Positions 27,056 through 39,300 of a DNA stretch of 64,000 nucleotides are shown here, piece by piece. The translations under genes and the position numbers were made by a program. Source of the DNA: Micropterix aruncella (Eukaryota; Arthropoda; Insecta; Lepidoptera; Micropterigidae); the NCBI GenBank assembly GCA_944548615.1, contig OX155957.1:24955031-25019030 (forward strand), given 5' to 3'. The notes under the pieces are model-generated. The model did no database searches. It had not been told where the DNA came from and saw only the letters and a list, made by a program, of their open reading frames with translations. Each line of letters opens with the position of its first letter. Position 1 is the stretch's first letter.

Positions 27056-27654
27056 ACAAGAGTCCCCAGACGGCATGTCGTCGAAGCCAGAATCGAAACT
27101 GACCTGTCTTCAGGATACATGTAAGCACAGCCGGGGATTTGATCAAAGCACTGGAAAACAACGCATTTCATTTTTGTGGCACCAAAGATGGATGGGCAAA
27201 AATGTATGGAATGCGTCCCCACCGACCAATGACGACCAGACATGTGTCGTTGGAAATCTCTTTTCATGACTGTCATTTGTTACTATGGCGGACAGTCTCA
27301 AATCATTGTGGAGAAAAGGCTACAGCTAAAAGAAAAACCATTATATGGAAATTCCGCCGGGTATGCGGAGCCGCGCCCCCATGTTTCGCGTCGACATATT
27401 TTTTTGTTTGAGAGGAACCGTCAAAGTAACAATTGTGATGCATTATGGTTGCATTGTCAGTTTTAATCTATGTCAATCAGTCTGCTATTCCGACACTAAG
27501 ACATAATAGACATATGTCCGGTCGTTATTGGTCGGTGGGGACGTCTTGTTGCATCCTCTTTTCAAGAAGACAGGAGGATTCTCCAATTGAAAATGTATGT
27601 CTTCTTAAAATAAGTAGGTGAGCTATATTTATGCATCTCGATGTCTATTATAAC
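27056..27654. repeat. possible 3' UTR containing a TIR MITE (27209-27546)
   Basis: The MITE ends are GTCCCCACCGACCAATGACG (left) and the inverse TTATTGGTCGGTGGGGAC (right), giving about 340 bp. The interior matches a remnant at 4395-4600. No polyadenylation site can be assigned with confidence. Confidence 0.6.
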
Positions 27655-28632
27655 CACATATCTAAACATTAAACATTTATTCCATTAAAATTCCAGAGGA
27701 ATGTAGATAGAAAGAGATATCTTGCTTCTCTAATTCTGTAAGATATTCTGTAACCTAGTCCCAATAATTGATGTTGTTTTATAAAACCGTTGCGATTGAA
27801 TACTTTTTCAAATTGATATAAAAGTAATATAAATTACCCAAATGTGAAACGATTTGCCATATTAGCGGTGCAATATTAGACATATTATTTATTTTAGCCT
27901 GTTACTATAATAATAATACTAAATGCAATATTGTGATCGAATAAAATAAATAAAAGAATTTCCTTTGAGTTGATTTTTTTGCCAATATCGTTTCCGTATA
28001 TTTAGTTAGGATAGGCCAAACTGCAATGTTATCAAAACCTCTATTTTTCGGGGTATTTTATTTTGGCCGCTCAACACTTCGTCCGCGAATCGCGCGCGAA
28101 GCGCGAACGCGTAGTGTGGAGCCGTTTCGCATGTTCTTCGAGGCACATATCTAAACATTAAACATTTATTCCATTAAAATTCCAGAGGAATGTAGATAGA
28201 AAGAGATATCTTGCTTCTCTAATTCTGTAAGATATTCTGTAACCTAGTCCCAATAATTGATGTTGTTTTATAAAACCGTTGCGATTGAATACTTTTTCAA
28301 ATTGATATAAAAGTAATATAAATTACCCAAATGTGAAACGATTTGCCATATTAGCGGTGCAATATTAGACATATTATTTATTTTAGCCTGTTACTATAAT
28401 AATAATACTAAATGCAATATTGTGATCGAATAAAATAAATAAAAGAATTTCCTTTGAGTTGATTTTTTTGCCAATATCGTTTCCGTATATTTAGTTAGGA
28501 TAGGCCAAACTGCAATGTTATCAAAACCTCTATTTTTCGGGGTATTTTATTTTGGCCGCTCAACACTTCGTCCGCGAATCGCGCGCGAAGCGCGAACGCG
28601 TAGTGTGGAGCCGTTTCGCATGTTCTTCGAGG
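27655..28632 (+). repeat. 489-bp exact tandem duplication
   Basis: 27655-28143 and 28144-28632 appear identical along their whole length by eye, joined with one base of microhomology. The duplicated unit includes the first ~77 bp of the TIR element that starts at 28556. Either a very recent duplication or an assembly artefact. Confidence 0.9.
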
Positions 28633-29346
28633 CTTCGCACCCTGTTCCCCGATTTTTGTCGGTTTCTGTCCCGCGACAAAGGACTGCGAAGCGCGAACTT
28701 AGTGCGAACGCGCATAGTCTGAGACAGTCTCGCGCGCCGCTCAGTTGACTGCACAGACTTAATGTTGACTGTCGGCAGCGTCGGTGTGTAGTCGTGTCTG
28801 TTCCTAATTTATATGTTTCTGAGATTTCCTACAAAATTACCGTAAACTGAATGAAACAATTTTAGCTGCAATTTCTTGAATACTAGTAAACCGAACACGT
28901 TTTTTAGGATGTAAATCGTAAAGATTATATGAAAAAATATAAAAACCACCACACGTCATTAGCGCCATGATGAAAAAAACATGTAGAAATTTTGTAAAAA
29001 TGGGAATCCCTTGCTATCTATGTAGTAACAGAAATAACAAAAGTAAAGTAAAAAATCCTACATGAAAAAAGCTCAGTTGGTTTGAATATGAAATAATGAA
29101 TGGATGATATCATTTTGTTTTTACTTTTAATATAATCATAATTATAGTACGCTATTGCGCAAAAGATGAGGGACGCAGTTGAAGCTAATTTACCGTCCAT
29201 CTCCTTCAAACGCGCGAACTATAATGTGAAACTATGAAATATAATGTGAAACTACCGCGATCCATTGCGATTGTGGAGCCTTATTTCGCTCATCGCGAGT
29301 TCGCGCCGCGAAGTCGCGCGCGATTCGCGGACTAAGTGTAGAGCGG
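28556..29346. mobile_element. 791-bp TIR element, CG-rich termini
   Basis: The left end CCGCTCAACACTTCGTCCGC and the right end reversed CCGCTCTACACTTAGTCCGC both continue GAATCGCGCGCGA (31 of 33 positions). The interior shows no transposase. Flanks give no convincing target duplication, so the superfamily is open. Confidence 0.7.
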
Positions 29347-29555
29347 ACTTTTGAATAGCAACAACGACAACGACATTCTTGTTCCACGTACGCAACATAC
29401 GCAACGCATGATGATATCTGGCTGTCACAAATGGTTGTGAACAGCATTGGCATAAGATTATGGAATATCCCCATAACGAAATGGAATATCCCTCAAGCTG
29501 GGACAAGAAAGCTGGTGATGACTGGCTATAAAAGTATTTATAATAGCATAAAGAT

Positions 29556-30957
29556 CAGGGCCGGCCCGTCCATATAGGCAAACTAGGCAATTGCCTAGGG
29601 CGCTCGTATTTTGGGGGGCGGCGCAACGACGCGATACAATATTTTGTTCGAAATCAATTTGACTAGTAAACTTCTTCAATCAAAGCAATCTGATCTTAAC
29701 TCTGCTACAAATGCTCTCCTAAAAACAAAAACCTTTCTCGAAAGCTGTAGAAGTGATTTGGGATTCGAAAAAATGCTGGTAGAAGCAAGAGAACTTTCAG
29801 AAGAAGTAAACATTTCGCATCATTCGCATCAGCATCGAAGCCAGTCCGCTTAAGAAAAAAGAAAAGGCAGTTCAGTTATGAAGCGGAAGATGAGCCCTTA
29901 AGTGATGGGAAAGACCAGTTCAAAATAAATTTTTATTTTGCCGTTCTGGATACAGCAATAAATTTAATCGATGAGAGGTTTAATCAGAAAAATAACATTA
30001 ATCATGTTTTTTTGGATTTCTCTATAACGTTCATGAGATGCAGAATAAAACTTCCAAAGATGTTCTGGATCACTGTGTAAAGTTGGAAGAATCTCTTAGT
30101 CATGGAGACTCTAAGGATGTTGATGCAACTGAGTTATGCAGCGAATTACAAGCTATTGCAAGAAGAGTACCAAATAACACTGCGCCACAAGAACTTTTAA
30201 ATTATATTTGTGAAAATGGGTTACTAGATATCTTACCTAATTTAGTAACTGAAATAAGGGTGTTGCTGACACTTTCCGTGTCTGTGGCCAGTGGTGAGCA
30301 CAGTTTTTCAGAATTAAAACTAATTAAAACGTATTTGCGCTCCACAATGACCCAAGAAAGACTTGTGGGGTTGTCGACTTTATCTATAGAACAAGTAATA
30401 GCTCAAACAATAGATTTAAAGGAGATCGTTTCCACTTTTGCTAAAATAAAGGAAAATAAAACTTGCTTGATTTAATCTCTAATTAGTCTTTTAAAAAATT
30501 CTTATATTTCACTCCATACAGCTAAAGAAGGTGGATATATTCTCTTTTTAACCGACTTCAATAAAAGGAGGAGGTTCTCAATTCGGTTGAATGTTTTTTT
30601 TTTATATTTTTTTTTTTTACCTCAGATCTTCGTCATTTATGAAGCGATTTGGAAAATTTTTGTATTTGAAAGAATATACTTTCAGATTAGTCCCATAGAA
30701 ATTTAATCAAAATTGGGTCAGTAGTTTGGCTTTAAAATCAAAATAACTGGAAAATAGGTGCAAAAATTATTTGAAGTCGGTTGTCTTTTTTTTTAAAGTT
30801 TGTATTATAATTATAATTATATAAGTAGGTAAGTCATATCTGTGCTCTAATTATTTGATTAAAAATTACATGGCACAATTAATGTTTTGTGATTTTTTCA
30901 AATGGGCGCCATACTAGTCTTTTGCCTAGGGCGCCAAGTTTCCTCGAGCCGGCGCTG
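29556..30957 (+). mobile_element. hAT element, 1402 bp, inside the Tigger relic
   Basis: Ends CAGGGCCGGCCCGTC and, reversed, CAGCGCCGGCTCGAGG. The inner GCCTAGGGCGC block is present at both ends. The 8-bp flanks are ATAAAGAT (29548-29555) and AAAAAGAT (30958-30965), one mismatch. Internal frames encode hAT transposase pieces: LVEAREL and HHSHQHRS (29611-29853), then after a shift KDQFKINFYFAVLDTAINL, and at 30038-30475 the dimerisation region with LLTLSVSVASGEHSFSELKL and IKTYLRSTMTQERLVGLS. The DDE core and N-terminal zinc finger are missing. Confidence 0.9.
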
Positions 30958-31836
30958 AAAAAGATGTATCTTTGAGAACTCCAGAACCAACATCCATTGC
31001 CAGAGCCGAAGGCTTTAATTGAATTAAAGTAGAAAGGTTCTATGGCAATATTGCCGCTCGAGTAAAAAAACATAAATAGATGGTTCCCGGCTGTATAACA
31101 TGGTCAACTACAAATAAACCACCAAAGGTTCTGTCAATAAAGGGCAAGAAGCAAGTTGGTGTTATTTCAAGTGTAGAACGGGGGCAGATTAGCACAGTAG
31201 TTCATTGTTGCAATGCAGTAGGCTCATTTATTCCACCTTCCGTGATTTCTGCTCGAAGGAAGATGCATCCAAGACTCCTAGACGGTGCCCCACCGGAGAC
31301 TCAGGGAACTTGCTCTCCGTCAGGTTGCATATCTGGCGAAATATTTCTTATTGGCTGCAGTTCTTTGTCGAGCAAGAACAGCCAACCGCCGACAAAAAGT
31401 TTGGTGCTCTTGCTGAATTATCATGAAAACCATAAATAATATCCAGCACTCGAATACGCATCCAAACACCATATTGTACTGGTGTCGTTGGTACTCCCAT
31501 ACTACGCATAGAATGCAGCCCATGGACGTGGCTGGATATGGCCACCTGAAAAGATTATTTGAACAAGAAGTGAATTATTTTCAGAAATCTCACCCTGGAA
31601 GAATCAGCAACCAGTATGACGTAGCTTGGCTGTTTGCCCCAGCATTGGTCTTGCAAATAAACATGCTTTCGGAGCTGCTCTGCTCTTACATCTGCTCTTA
31701 CTCATCCTTCGCTCAATGCGACTAGCTTAGAAGCATCGCCAAATCCATTAGAACCTCCAACTTCAGGCCGACGTGCTGCAAGCTCAAGGGAACTTTTAAT
31801 ATCAAGCCCAGATTCATTACAACTCTTAACATTAGT

Positions 31837-32075
31837 TTGCAACGTGCTGCAAACCCACTTGAGCCTTCGACATCAGGCTTGCAACGTGCTGTAGATCCAT
31901 TTGGGCCTTCGACGTCAGCCATGCAACCTGCTGCAGATCTATTTGAGCCTTTAACATCTGCCTTGCAACGTGCTGCAATTCAATCTGGACCTTCATCATC
32001 AGGTCTCCAACGAGCTGCAACTCTAATTGAGCCTTCAACATTGAGACTGCAGCGTGATAATAAACCTGTTGCCGA
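31837..32075 (+). repeat. 42-bp (14-residue) tandem repeats in the Tigger relic
   Basis: Five to six units read LQRAANPLEPSTSG, LQRAVDPFGPSTSA, MQPAADLFEPLTSA, LQRAAIQSGPSSSG, LQRAATLIEPSTLR. They lie between the catalytic region and the PHD-like tail of the dead transposase and stay open in one frame. Confidence 0.8.
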
Positions 32076-32247
32076 TTTAACGGATCCTTGGCCACGCCTT
32101 CCTACAGAAGTTGTGAGTGTGCCTGAATCAATGATGCCAGATTCTCCTGAAATGGTTCGCAATCTTGCAACTCCACAAGTCTTGCACAAATGATCACAGT
32201 AGGTAACAAAGATCATCGATTCAGAGCCCACTGTCATACCTAATGGT

Positions 32248-32287
32248 AGGGCTGAAATGTAGCTCTGATGAGCTACATTTCAGCCCT
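32248..32287. repeat. perfect 18-bp hairpin
   Basis: AGGGCTGAAATGTAGCTC and its exact reverse complement around a TGAT loop, just before the DIRPFPKA segment of the Tigger relic. Confidence 0.75.
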
Positions 32288-32720
32288 TAAGATATTAGAC
32301 CTTTTCCAAAGCCAACTGCGCCAATGATAACTAAAAAGAAAAAAACAACGATCTGAAGTTTTAACAATCCCACCAAAAGTTGAACAGAAAGAAAAATTTG
32401 ATAACAGTACCAGCAAAGTATTGAAAAATATTAGCAAAGATTAAGACGCAAAACCAAAGAAAAAGAAGACCCAGACGACAACAAAGAAGATTAGGTAGGT
32501 ACCTACTATAGGGAAGAAGTACGCAAAAAAAAGTGTACCAAAACTAAATCAGATGAAAACAATGTTGTATGTTTCTATTGCAGAGAGAAATATTTTGAGA
32601 TTGAATGCCGTCCTATTGACGACTGGATCCAGTGCAATGAATGCAATTAATGGTGCCATAAAGTTGCATTGTTGGACCGAAATCACATTGAATTTTTGCC
32701 GTTAAGTATATTTGGGTAAA

Positions 32721-33204
32721 CGATTGAATCGAACGTGTTTATTGCCCTGCATTCTCACTATCCGCGCTCGTCGGCGACTATCCCTTTCAATTAGGTGAAC
32801 CTCCTTCCCAAAGATACATCACGCTCAAATCCTATCATATCTACTTGCCGGGAACGTTTTCGGGTGACGCAACCGAATTTTTATTGAGAAAAGACTATTT
32901 TCATAGACGTTTATAATAATCCATTCTATTACTTATTATTTTAAAAAACAATTATTTAAATATATTATATTTAAAATATTATTATTTAAAAACAATATTA
33001 GTTAAACATAACTAACGTTAAAACATAACTACATTATAATTAGTATTTTGGTAGGGAACTAAAACGAGAGATTTGCCATGAGGTACAAGGTCTGGCAACC
33101 CTGGTCGTCCCTCGAAGTCGGCATCCAGCCGTCAAACAAACGTCAAACGCGTGTGTTTTGTTTCCATTTCGTGCTTTCAACGTAAACTTTTTCAAAACGA
33201 CGAA
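32721..33204. other. upstream region of PLRG1
   Basis: The last ~140 bp before the PLRG1 start is less AT-rich and probably holds promoter and 5' UTR. No TATA box or other element can be assigned. Confidence 0.4.
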
Positions 33205-33320
33205 ATGGCGGAAGAAGTGCAAAAACATTCCGTGCACACGCTCGTATTTCGATCGTTGAAACGCACGCACGATATGTTTCTCTCGAACCACAGCGTTTTG
33301 GCGCCGATCGACGAAGCCGC
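33205..33320 (+). CDS. PLRG1: PLRG1 exon 1
   Basis: Starts at the ATG in GACGAAATGGCG, donor GC then GTAAGT at 33321. Encodes the conserved N-terminus, including [10 protein letters not shown]. The next intron is only 72 bp. Confidence 0.95.
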
Positions 33321-36300
33321 GTAAGTGCAAAACAAACTTCACCGGGCTGCTTCGTGTAAAATCTATTTTTATCGCTGAAATTGTCATTGCAGGGAGAAAT
33401 TAAGGAAGGCTGTGAAGGCTAGGGATGGATACGCGCAAGTATTCGACAGCGTAAGGAAAGCTCAAGCGATGAAGCATTCGGAATCAGTGAATGGAGATGA
33501 TCAGTCCCACTTATCGGATCTAGGTAAGCGACATGGAACTACCCATTGATATATGATCCCCTAAATGGGCCTTTCGCGCTCGAAAATGACCACTTCGAAA
33601 CCAGTACTGAAAGCCAGCCAGTAGTAGTTTTTTCGCAGTCCGCTGGCAGACATCCGACCGTTTCGGGTGTGAGAGTTACCGCGAAGAATATTGGCGCGCT
33701 ATTCTCTCACATACTGTTCAATTTTTGCTCTCTCTGTCACATGATTTAGGAGCAAAGGGTATGTGGAGCCAACTTATTTGTATCTAAGCCTGAGGGCATA
33801 TCTAGCTAATATATCAATGACATGGAATACTTGCAGTTTACATAACACTGCCATATTTTTATTAAAAATTAAACTTACCACCAAATAGGTATTTATGAAG
33901 CTTTAAAAAAAAACTAACAACCTACCGCCATATAGGGTGTTTGACGCTTCATTAAAAGCCTATATTTCGCTTATTTATAGAGATAAAGCAAATATTTTTA
34001 CAGATTTAGAACCAGTGTGATGAATATAGCGGGGTGACGAGTTAGCTAAACTGATTACGGCCCATAGTGGTCGCGGTATAAAACGTCACCGCATCGATTA
34101 TGAAGAATTTTTTGTTGCTCATTTTTATGATTTTTAGTCGCTTCACAACTCTAGGACACGTTTAACGGAAATATTTAAAAAATAATTAAGATTGCACATA
34201 TTTCAAAATCATACGCGCGCTCTTACAAAACAAAATCAAGCAAAAACTAACTCGGAAAGCCTATTGCTAAGAAATTAATAGCGGGGAAAAAATGAAAACA
34301 TGGGAAAAACTCGTCATATAAAAGTTCCTGTTTTCGTGACCAAAGAGACGTAAAAATCACGAAGAAATGTAGGAATTTATGTAGTATTGCCACTTTCTTT
34401 AGTTATCAAGAAAAAAACACTACTAAATTTGATCATTGTAATGCTAAATCTGATGGGAAATAGCCTCGGACATGCAATATTTCGAGATATAACATTTGCA
34501 GATTTATATACCTCGTGTGGAAAAATATTGGATTCCATTCGATAGGATGGGTTTTTATGATAGGTTTTTAAAAAAACTAACCTAACATGCCGCCATATAA
34601 ATGTTTATGAATTTAAGGAAATAAAAAAAACTAATTTAACCTACCGAAATGTAGGAGTTTTACGCTTCTTTAAATGCCTATGTCTCGTTTAATTATTGAG
34701 GCCAATAAAGATTATTGTAGTTCCGGAATCAGGGTAGTGAATACAGTCGGGTGACATTAAAACATCAACAATGTAGAATAGGTCCCAATTATACATTAAT
34801 ACCAAAGTGTGTAACGCGAAGCTCTACTCTACAGTCCTCATAAAGCAGTCTAAACTCCGAGTACACCGTTGCAATCTTGACAATAGGGTTGGATCAGCAG
34901 CACTCCTTATACTTGCCACAGTTTCGTCGAGAAATGGACGACAGTTTGCTTCTTGAATCCCTTGAGTGTCGCTCTGCGCTGTCCTTGACCGAATAAAACG
35001 CAGGTTTGGTGAAGTGTCCTTTAATCTTCACTTGACCCACGCAATCTGATCAACGCGCATACCGAGCCGCTCTTCGTTACACACTAAATTCAAAAATATA
35101 TCCTAGCTGCATCCTGCCTGTTGACCTAATTAGGGATAACGCCTTCACAATCTTCTCATATCCTACGTTAAACTTATTTACTTATTTTATTTACCTGTTG
35201 CTGAGGGCTTATCTTAAATATATATACAATACACTGCTAAATGGACGTAAGGTCTCTTCATACTTATCATTACATTATACTTAATTATTCTAAGAAGTTG
35301 TTACATACTATGAACGTTGTTTATTATCTAAAACACCTATGGTGAGTCGACCTTAGCCCATATTCGCTCTCCCGTCGTCATTTCAACCGTTCATGTAATT
35401 CGACACTTCCTCGCTTGCCAGAGATGACCTTCCTTCTAGGAATTGAGACATTTAACATTCCTCCCCTGTATTAGATGATATTTTGCGGCACAAACTGTAT
35501 TTCACCCCAAAATAATTATCGGAAAACCAAAAAACTAAAAGAAACTATCAATTTTCCACATTTTTCGTTAAATTGATCTCGCAATCGCTGTGACGTGCGC
35601 GGCGAATTGTCAAATCGCATACGTCACTGTGTACAATCCTAATAATTTTTTTTTCAATATAATATGCATTTTCCTCAAGTTAAATCTATTTTTAATGTTT
35701 TCTATCTAATTACAGGTGGCGTAGACCCATCTCTCGTATCAGAGAATGCAGTAGTTCCATTCAACACGGGTTCGACAACCATTGCATCCAGTACAACTAC
35801 GCAGGGACCCGGTGGTAATGTCATAACAGCGATGATTCCAAAGAAACCGCTGGCGATGCCGAAACCAAGGTGGCACGCGCCTTGGAAACTCTTCCGAGTT
35901 ATATCTGGACATTTAGGATGGGTACGCTGCGTTGCAGTGGAGCCGGGGAATGAATGGTTCGCTACAGGTAATAAATTACAGTATCCCTTAATTATATTTA
36001 CACCGATAGCTCAAACACCAGGAATATTCAGAAATGACCCAATTCTCGATACTCAAAAGCTTAAAAGCTAAAGATGCTTCGTCAGGAATGCAGAGGAGAG
36101 AGGAATACGCTCAAGCATTACAAGACTTTGGGTTACATAGCATAATAACTTGTGTGGATGCCTAGCTAAACAGGATTGATGAGAACGAGAAAGCTGACCC
36201 GTTCGCAAAGGAACCCAATGATTCCGGTTGGGTTCCTTTGCGACCACCTCGGGTGGCGTGGTTTGTTTCTCGGCTAACGGCCCCGTTGGGCCAAGAGCCA

Positions 36301-39300
36301 AGAGATGAGTTAATTATGACTTGTATATGAGATATTCCAACCAAAAGAGATATTTCAAAATGTGATTTTGGCCCAACAAGGCTGAATTTCCAAATTTCAA
36401 GTCTCTAAGTCCAATATTTCAAGATTGAAATATGACTATCGCCCCCTAGTGGACCGATTTCTGCATGTGCCAAAATGATGCCTGCATGCCAAATTTCAGC
36501 TCAATCGGATTAAGCGTTTGGGCACTATCGTGGAGGAATACACATGACTGACGTCTATCTGGAAACGGTCTTAGCCGTCTCAGGGGGGCTCAAAATGGAT
36601 ATTCTCATGTCACTGCGTTGGCCAATATTGGGCCACATCATTAAGGTGGAAGCGAGTCGTCACCACTGTGACGCGTGAAAAGTGTATGGAAAAGAGCGAG
36701 AGAGGCAATGGCGTATATAATGACCAACATGTACAGCGGGCATTACTTGAATAAGCATCTCAATTGGATGGGGGACAATCGAAGACTGATCTGTGAATAT
36801 TTCGTCTTGAAGAAGTAGAGACATCTCTCTTATCTTGTTTGTGAATGGGGTCTGCAGATGCAATCAATGAGAAAGAAACCACTTAAGTAAAATCAAAGGA
36901 AACGTTCTTACGAAGGTAGTGGAGTCTGTAGAAAGCATAGTAACTGTGGAAATGCCCGGATCCAGCTGCAAGTAACTGAATATCTAATTGCTCTTATCGT
37001 CATTTCAGGTGCTGCAGATCGCGTCATCAAAATCTGGGACTTAGCAAGCGGCAAACTGAAAGTGTCCCTAACAGGTCACGTGAGCACCGTACGCGGGTTA
37101 GAAGTTTCAAATCGCCACCCGTACTTATTTAGCTGCGGCGAAGACCGACAGGTGAAATGCTGGGACTTGGAATACAATAAAGTGATCCGACACTACCACG
37201 GGCACCTGTCCGCCGTTTACACGATGTCTCTGCACCCGACCATAGACGTCTTAGTGACCGCCGGCAGGGACTCCACGGCGAGAGTATGGGACATGCGAAC
37301 GAAAGCCAACGTGCACACGCTCACCGGGCACACAAACACAGTGGCATCCGTTGTCTGCCAGGCGGTGGACCCTCAGATCATAACCGGATCGCACGACTCG
37401 ACGATTCGGCTGTGGGATCTAGCCGCCGGCAAGTCCATGTGCACTTTGACGAACCATAAGAAATCTGTGCGCGCAATCGCGATTCATCCGGCGCAGTACA
37501 CATTTGCATCGGCGTCTCCGGACAATATAAAACAATGGAAATGCCCGGAAGGACAGTTCATACAGAATTTAACAGGACACAATGCCATTGTCAATTGTTT
37601 GGCTGCAAATCCTGAAGGCGTGCTGGTGAGTGGCGGCGATAATGGTACGCTGTTCTTCTGGGATTGGCGAACTGGGTACAACTTCCAGAGGATGCAGGTA
37701 ATTGTAATTTAATAAACATCAGATTTCAGGTTTAACATGGTAGAAGTGTATAACTGGGGCAGGTATACTATTCCGCAGTTCAAAATTTGTTTGTGCGATA
37801 AATAAAATAAAATACAAACGGAGCTGCCATGGAATTCACCGACCGAAGTCGGGCCCATCATATGTGTTATTACACTTCTGGGGGTGAGCAGTGGATTCCG
37901 GACTAAAGACCGGCTGTGGTAGGTTTAGGACAGCTGTCTTGCCACATGTGAGCATTCACCTTACCACCCATTCACTCCCCCTTCAAAGCCATAGAATTTG
38001 AGATGCAGAAATCGCGGTTTTAGATAATTTTTCTAAGGAGTTGATTATTTTCCTGGAGAGACCAAGATCTTTAAAAAGATGAAACAGATTTAGCTGGCAG
38101 GCCACGAGCGCCAACTTCCACCGCGTGAAGGTGAACAGTGAAGCTGTTCCGGGTGACGGCATTTGCGAGATCATGGTATTTATTTAATTTGTACTCTTGG
38201 TCTTTCGGGATATTTGATTCCCATAGAACAGTTAATTCTACGATAAGGGCCATCTTCCGAGATAGAGAGTAAAGAGTTATATCTGGACGCAGGGCTCTGC
38301 ATCCGAGACTTTTAGGGAATTTATATCCAGCTAGTCCAAAGAGACTGAATATGTATGTATGAAAGAAAAAGAAACCTAAATATGGGGACATTTATATGAA
38401 ACTCCTTGCCTCTTTATATAAAATCTCCTCTAGGCGATCAGAAAAATCCGTATGAAAATCGCAGGAAAAATGCACTGTTGAAGTACGATGCGGATTATAA
38501 TGTAGGAAATAAACAAAGGAGTCGGTACTTACATGATTCGTGCTGCGAAGCAGTTGCGCGGACCTAAAAATGTGGTTCTTTCAATGCTGAGATGGTGCAT
38601 CTTGCAATAGGTTGCCATTAGCCGATGACTTTCTGACATTTTTTCTCTGTTGTAATGTGCAGCGGAATGATTGCCAGTGTAATGTAATGTATATTAGAAC
38701 ATGTACAGACACAAGGAATGGGTTTTTTTCTTAGGCAGGAGAGCAGAGATAATAGAATATACTTAACACAATAAGACTATGAAAGCCTGCAAATAATATT
38801 AATCAAATTTCGAACTGATTTCTCTGGTGCAAACAAAATTATTTCCTTCTCCGGATAGGAAATGTTGACATCAATCTTTCCAATACTATCGATTATACTA
38901 AGTATCTGAACCATTCTGTGGTATGACTACAAGCCACACAGCGGAATAAATCCGATCCTAGGACAGAAGAGCAAAGTCCAAATACTGGGATAAAACATCA
39001 GGAAAAAGATAAGCGAAAAAGCCATAAACTTTTTGTCGAAAAAGACATTGAAAATATTTCTCTCAGAAACATCCAACTTTTTTTGCGACCGCCGAGAAAG
39101 CACCTTTCTACTCTGTTATTGCTGCTTTCGCTCGGCAAACTGGCTGTTATAAAAATATTCTTACAAAATAGTTTTTCCTTTTGAAAATGATTTTTAAATA
39201 CTATGATGAAATCTAACTCTATACATTGGTTAAGAAATTTTGGAAACTGCATGCGATGGCATACATACTTCTGTGGGCAAAAACTAAGGTGAATTTTGTT

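Larger units (their letters stand above)
29347..32720 (+). pseudogene. dead Tigger/pogo (DDE_1) transposase split by a hAT
   Basis: The left part ends KKAGDDWL, then stops, then HKD at 29555. The right part resumes VSLRTPEPTSIARAEGFN at 30966. It continues with KVLSIKGKKQVGVISSVERG and PPSVISARRKM, then (31505-31620) MQPMDVAGYGHLKRLFEQEV. This is the recognised order of Tigger-type transposases (AGxDWL, the 'LS..PE.TS' block, 'K..KQVG', 'PLDV..F.PLK'). After a linker of 14-residue repeats comes DIRPFPKA and a PHD-like Cys segment (CFYCREKYF, DDWIQCNEC). Many stops and shifts make it nonfunctional. Confidence 0.8.

Noticed and set aside
30038..30475. 145-codon frame as a possible host gene
   Set aside because: It is the hAT dimerisation region inside an element with TIRs and an 8-bp duplication; upstream parts are broken.
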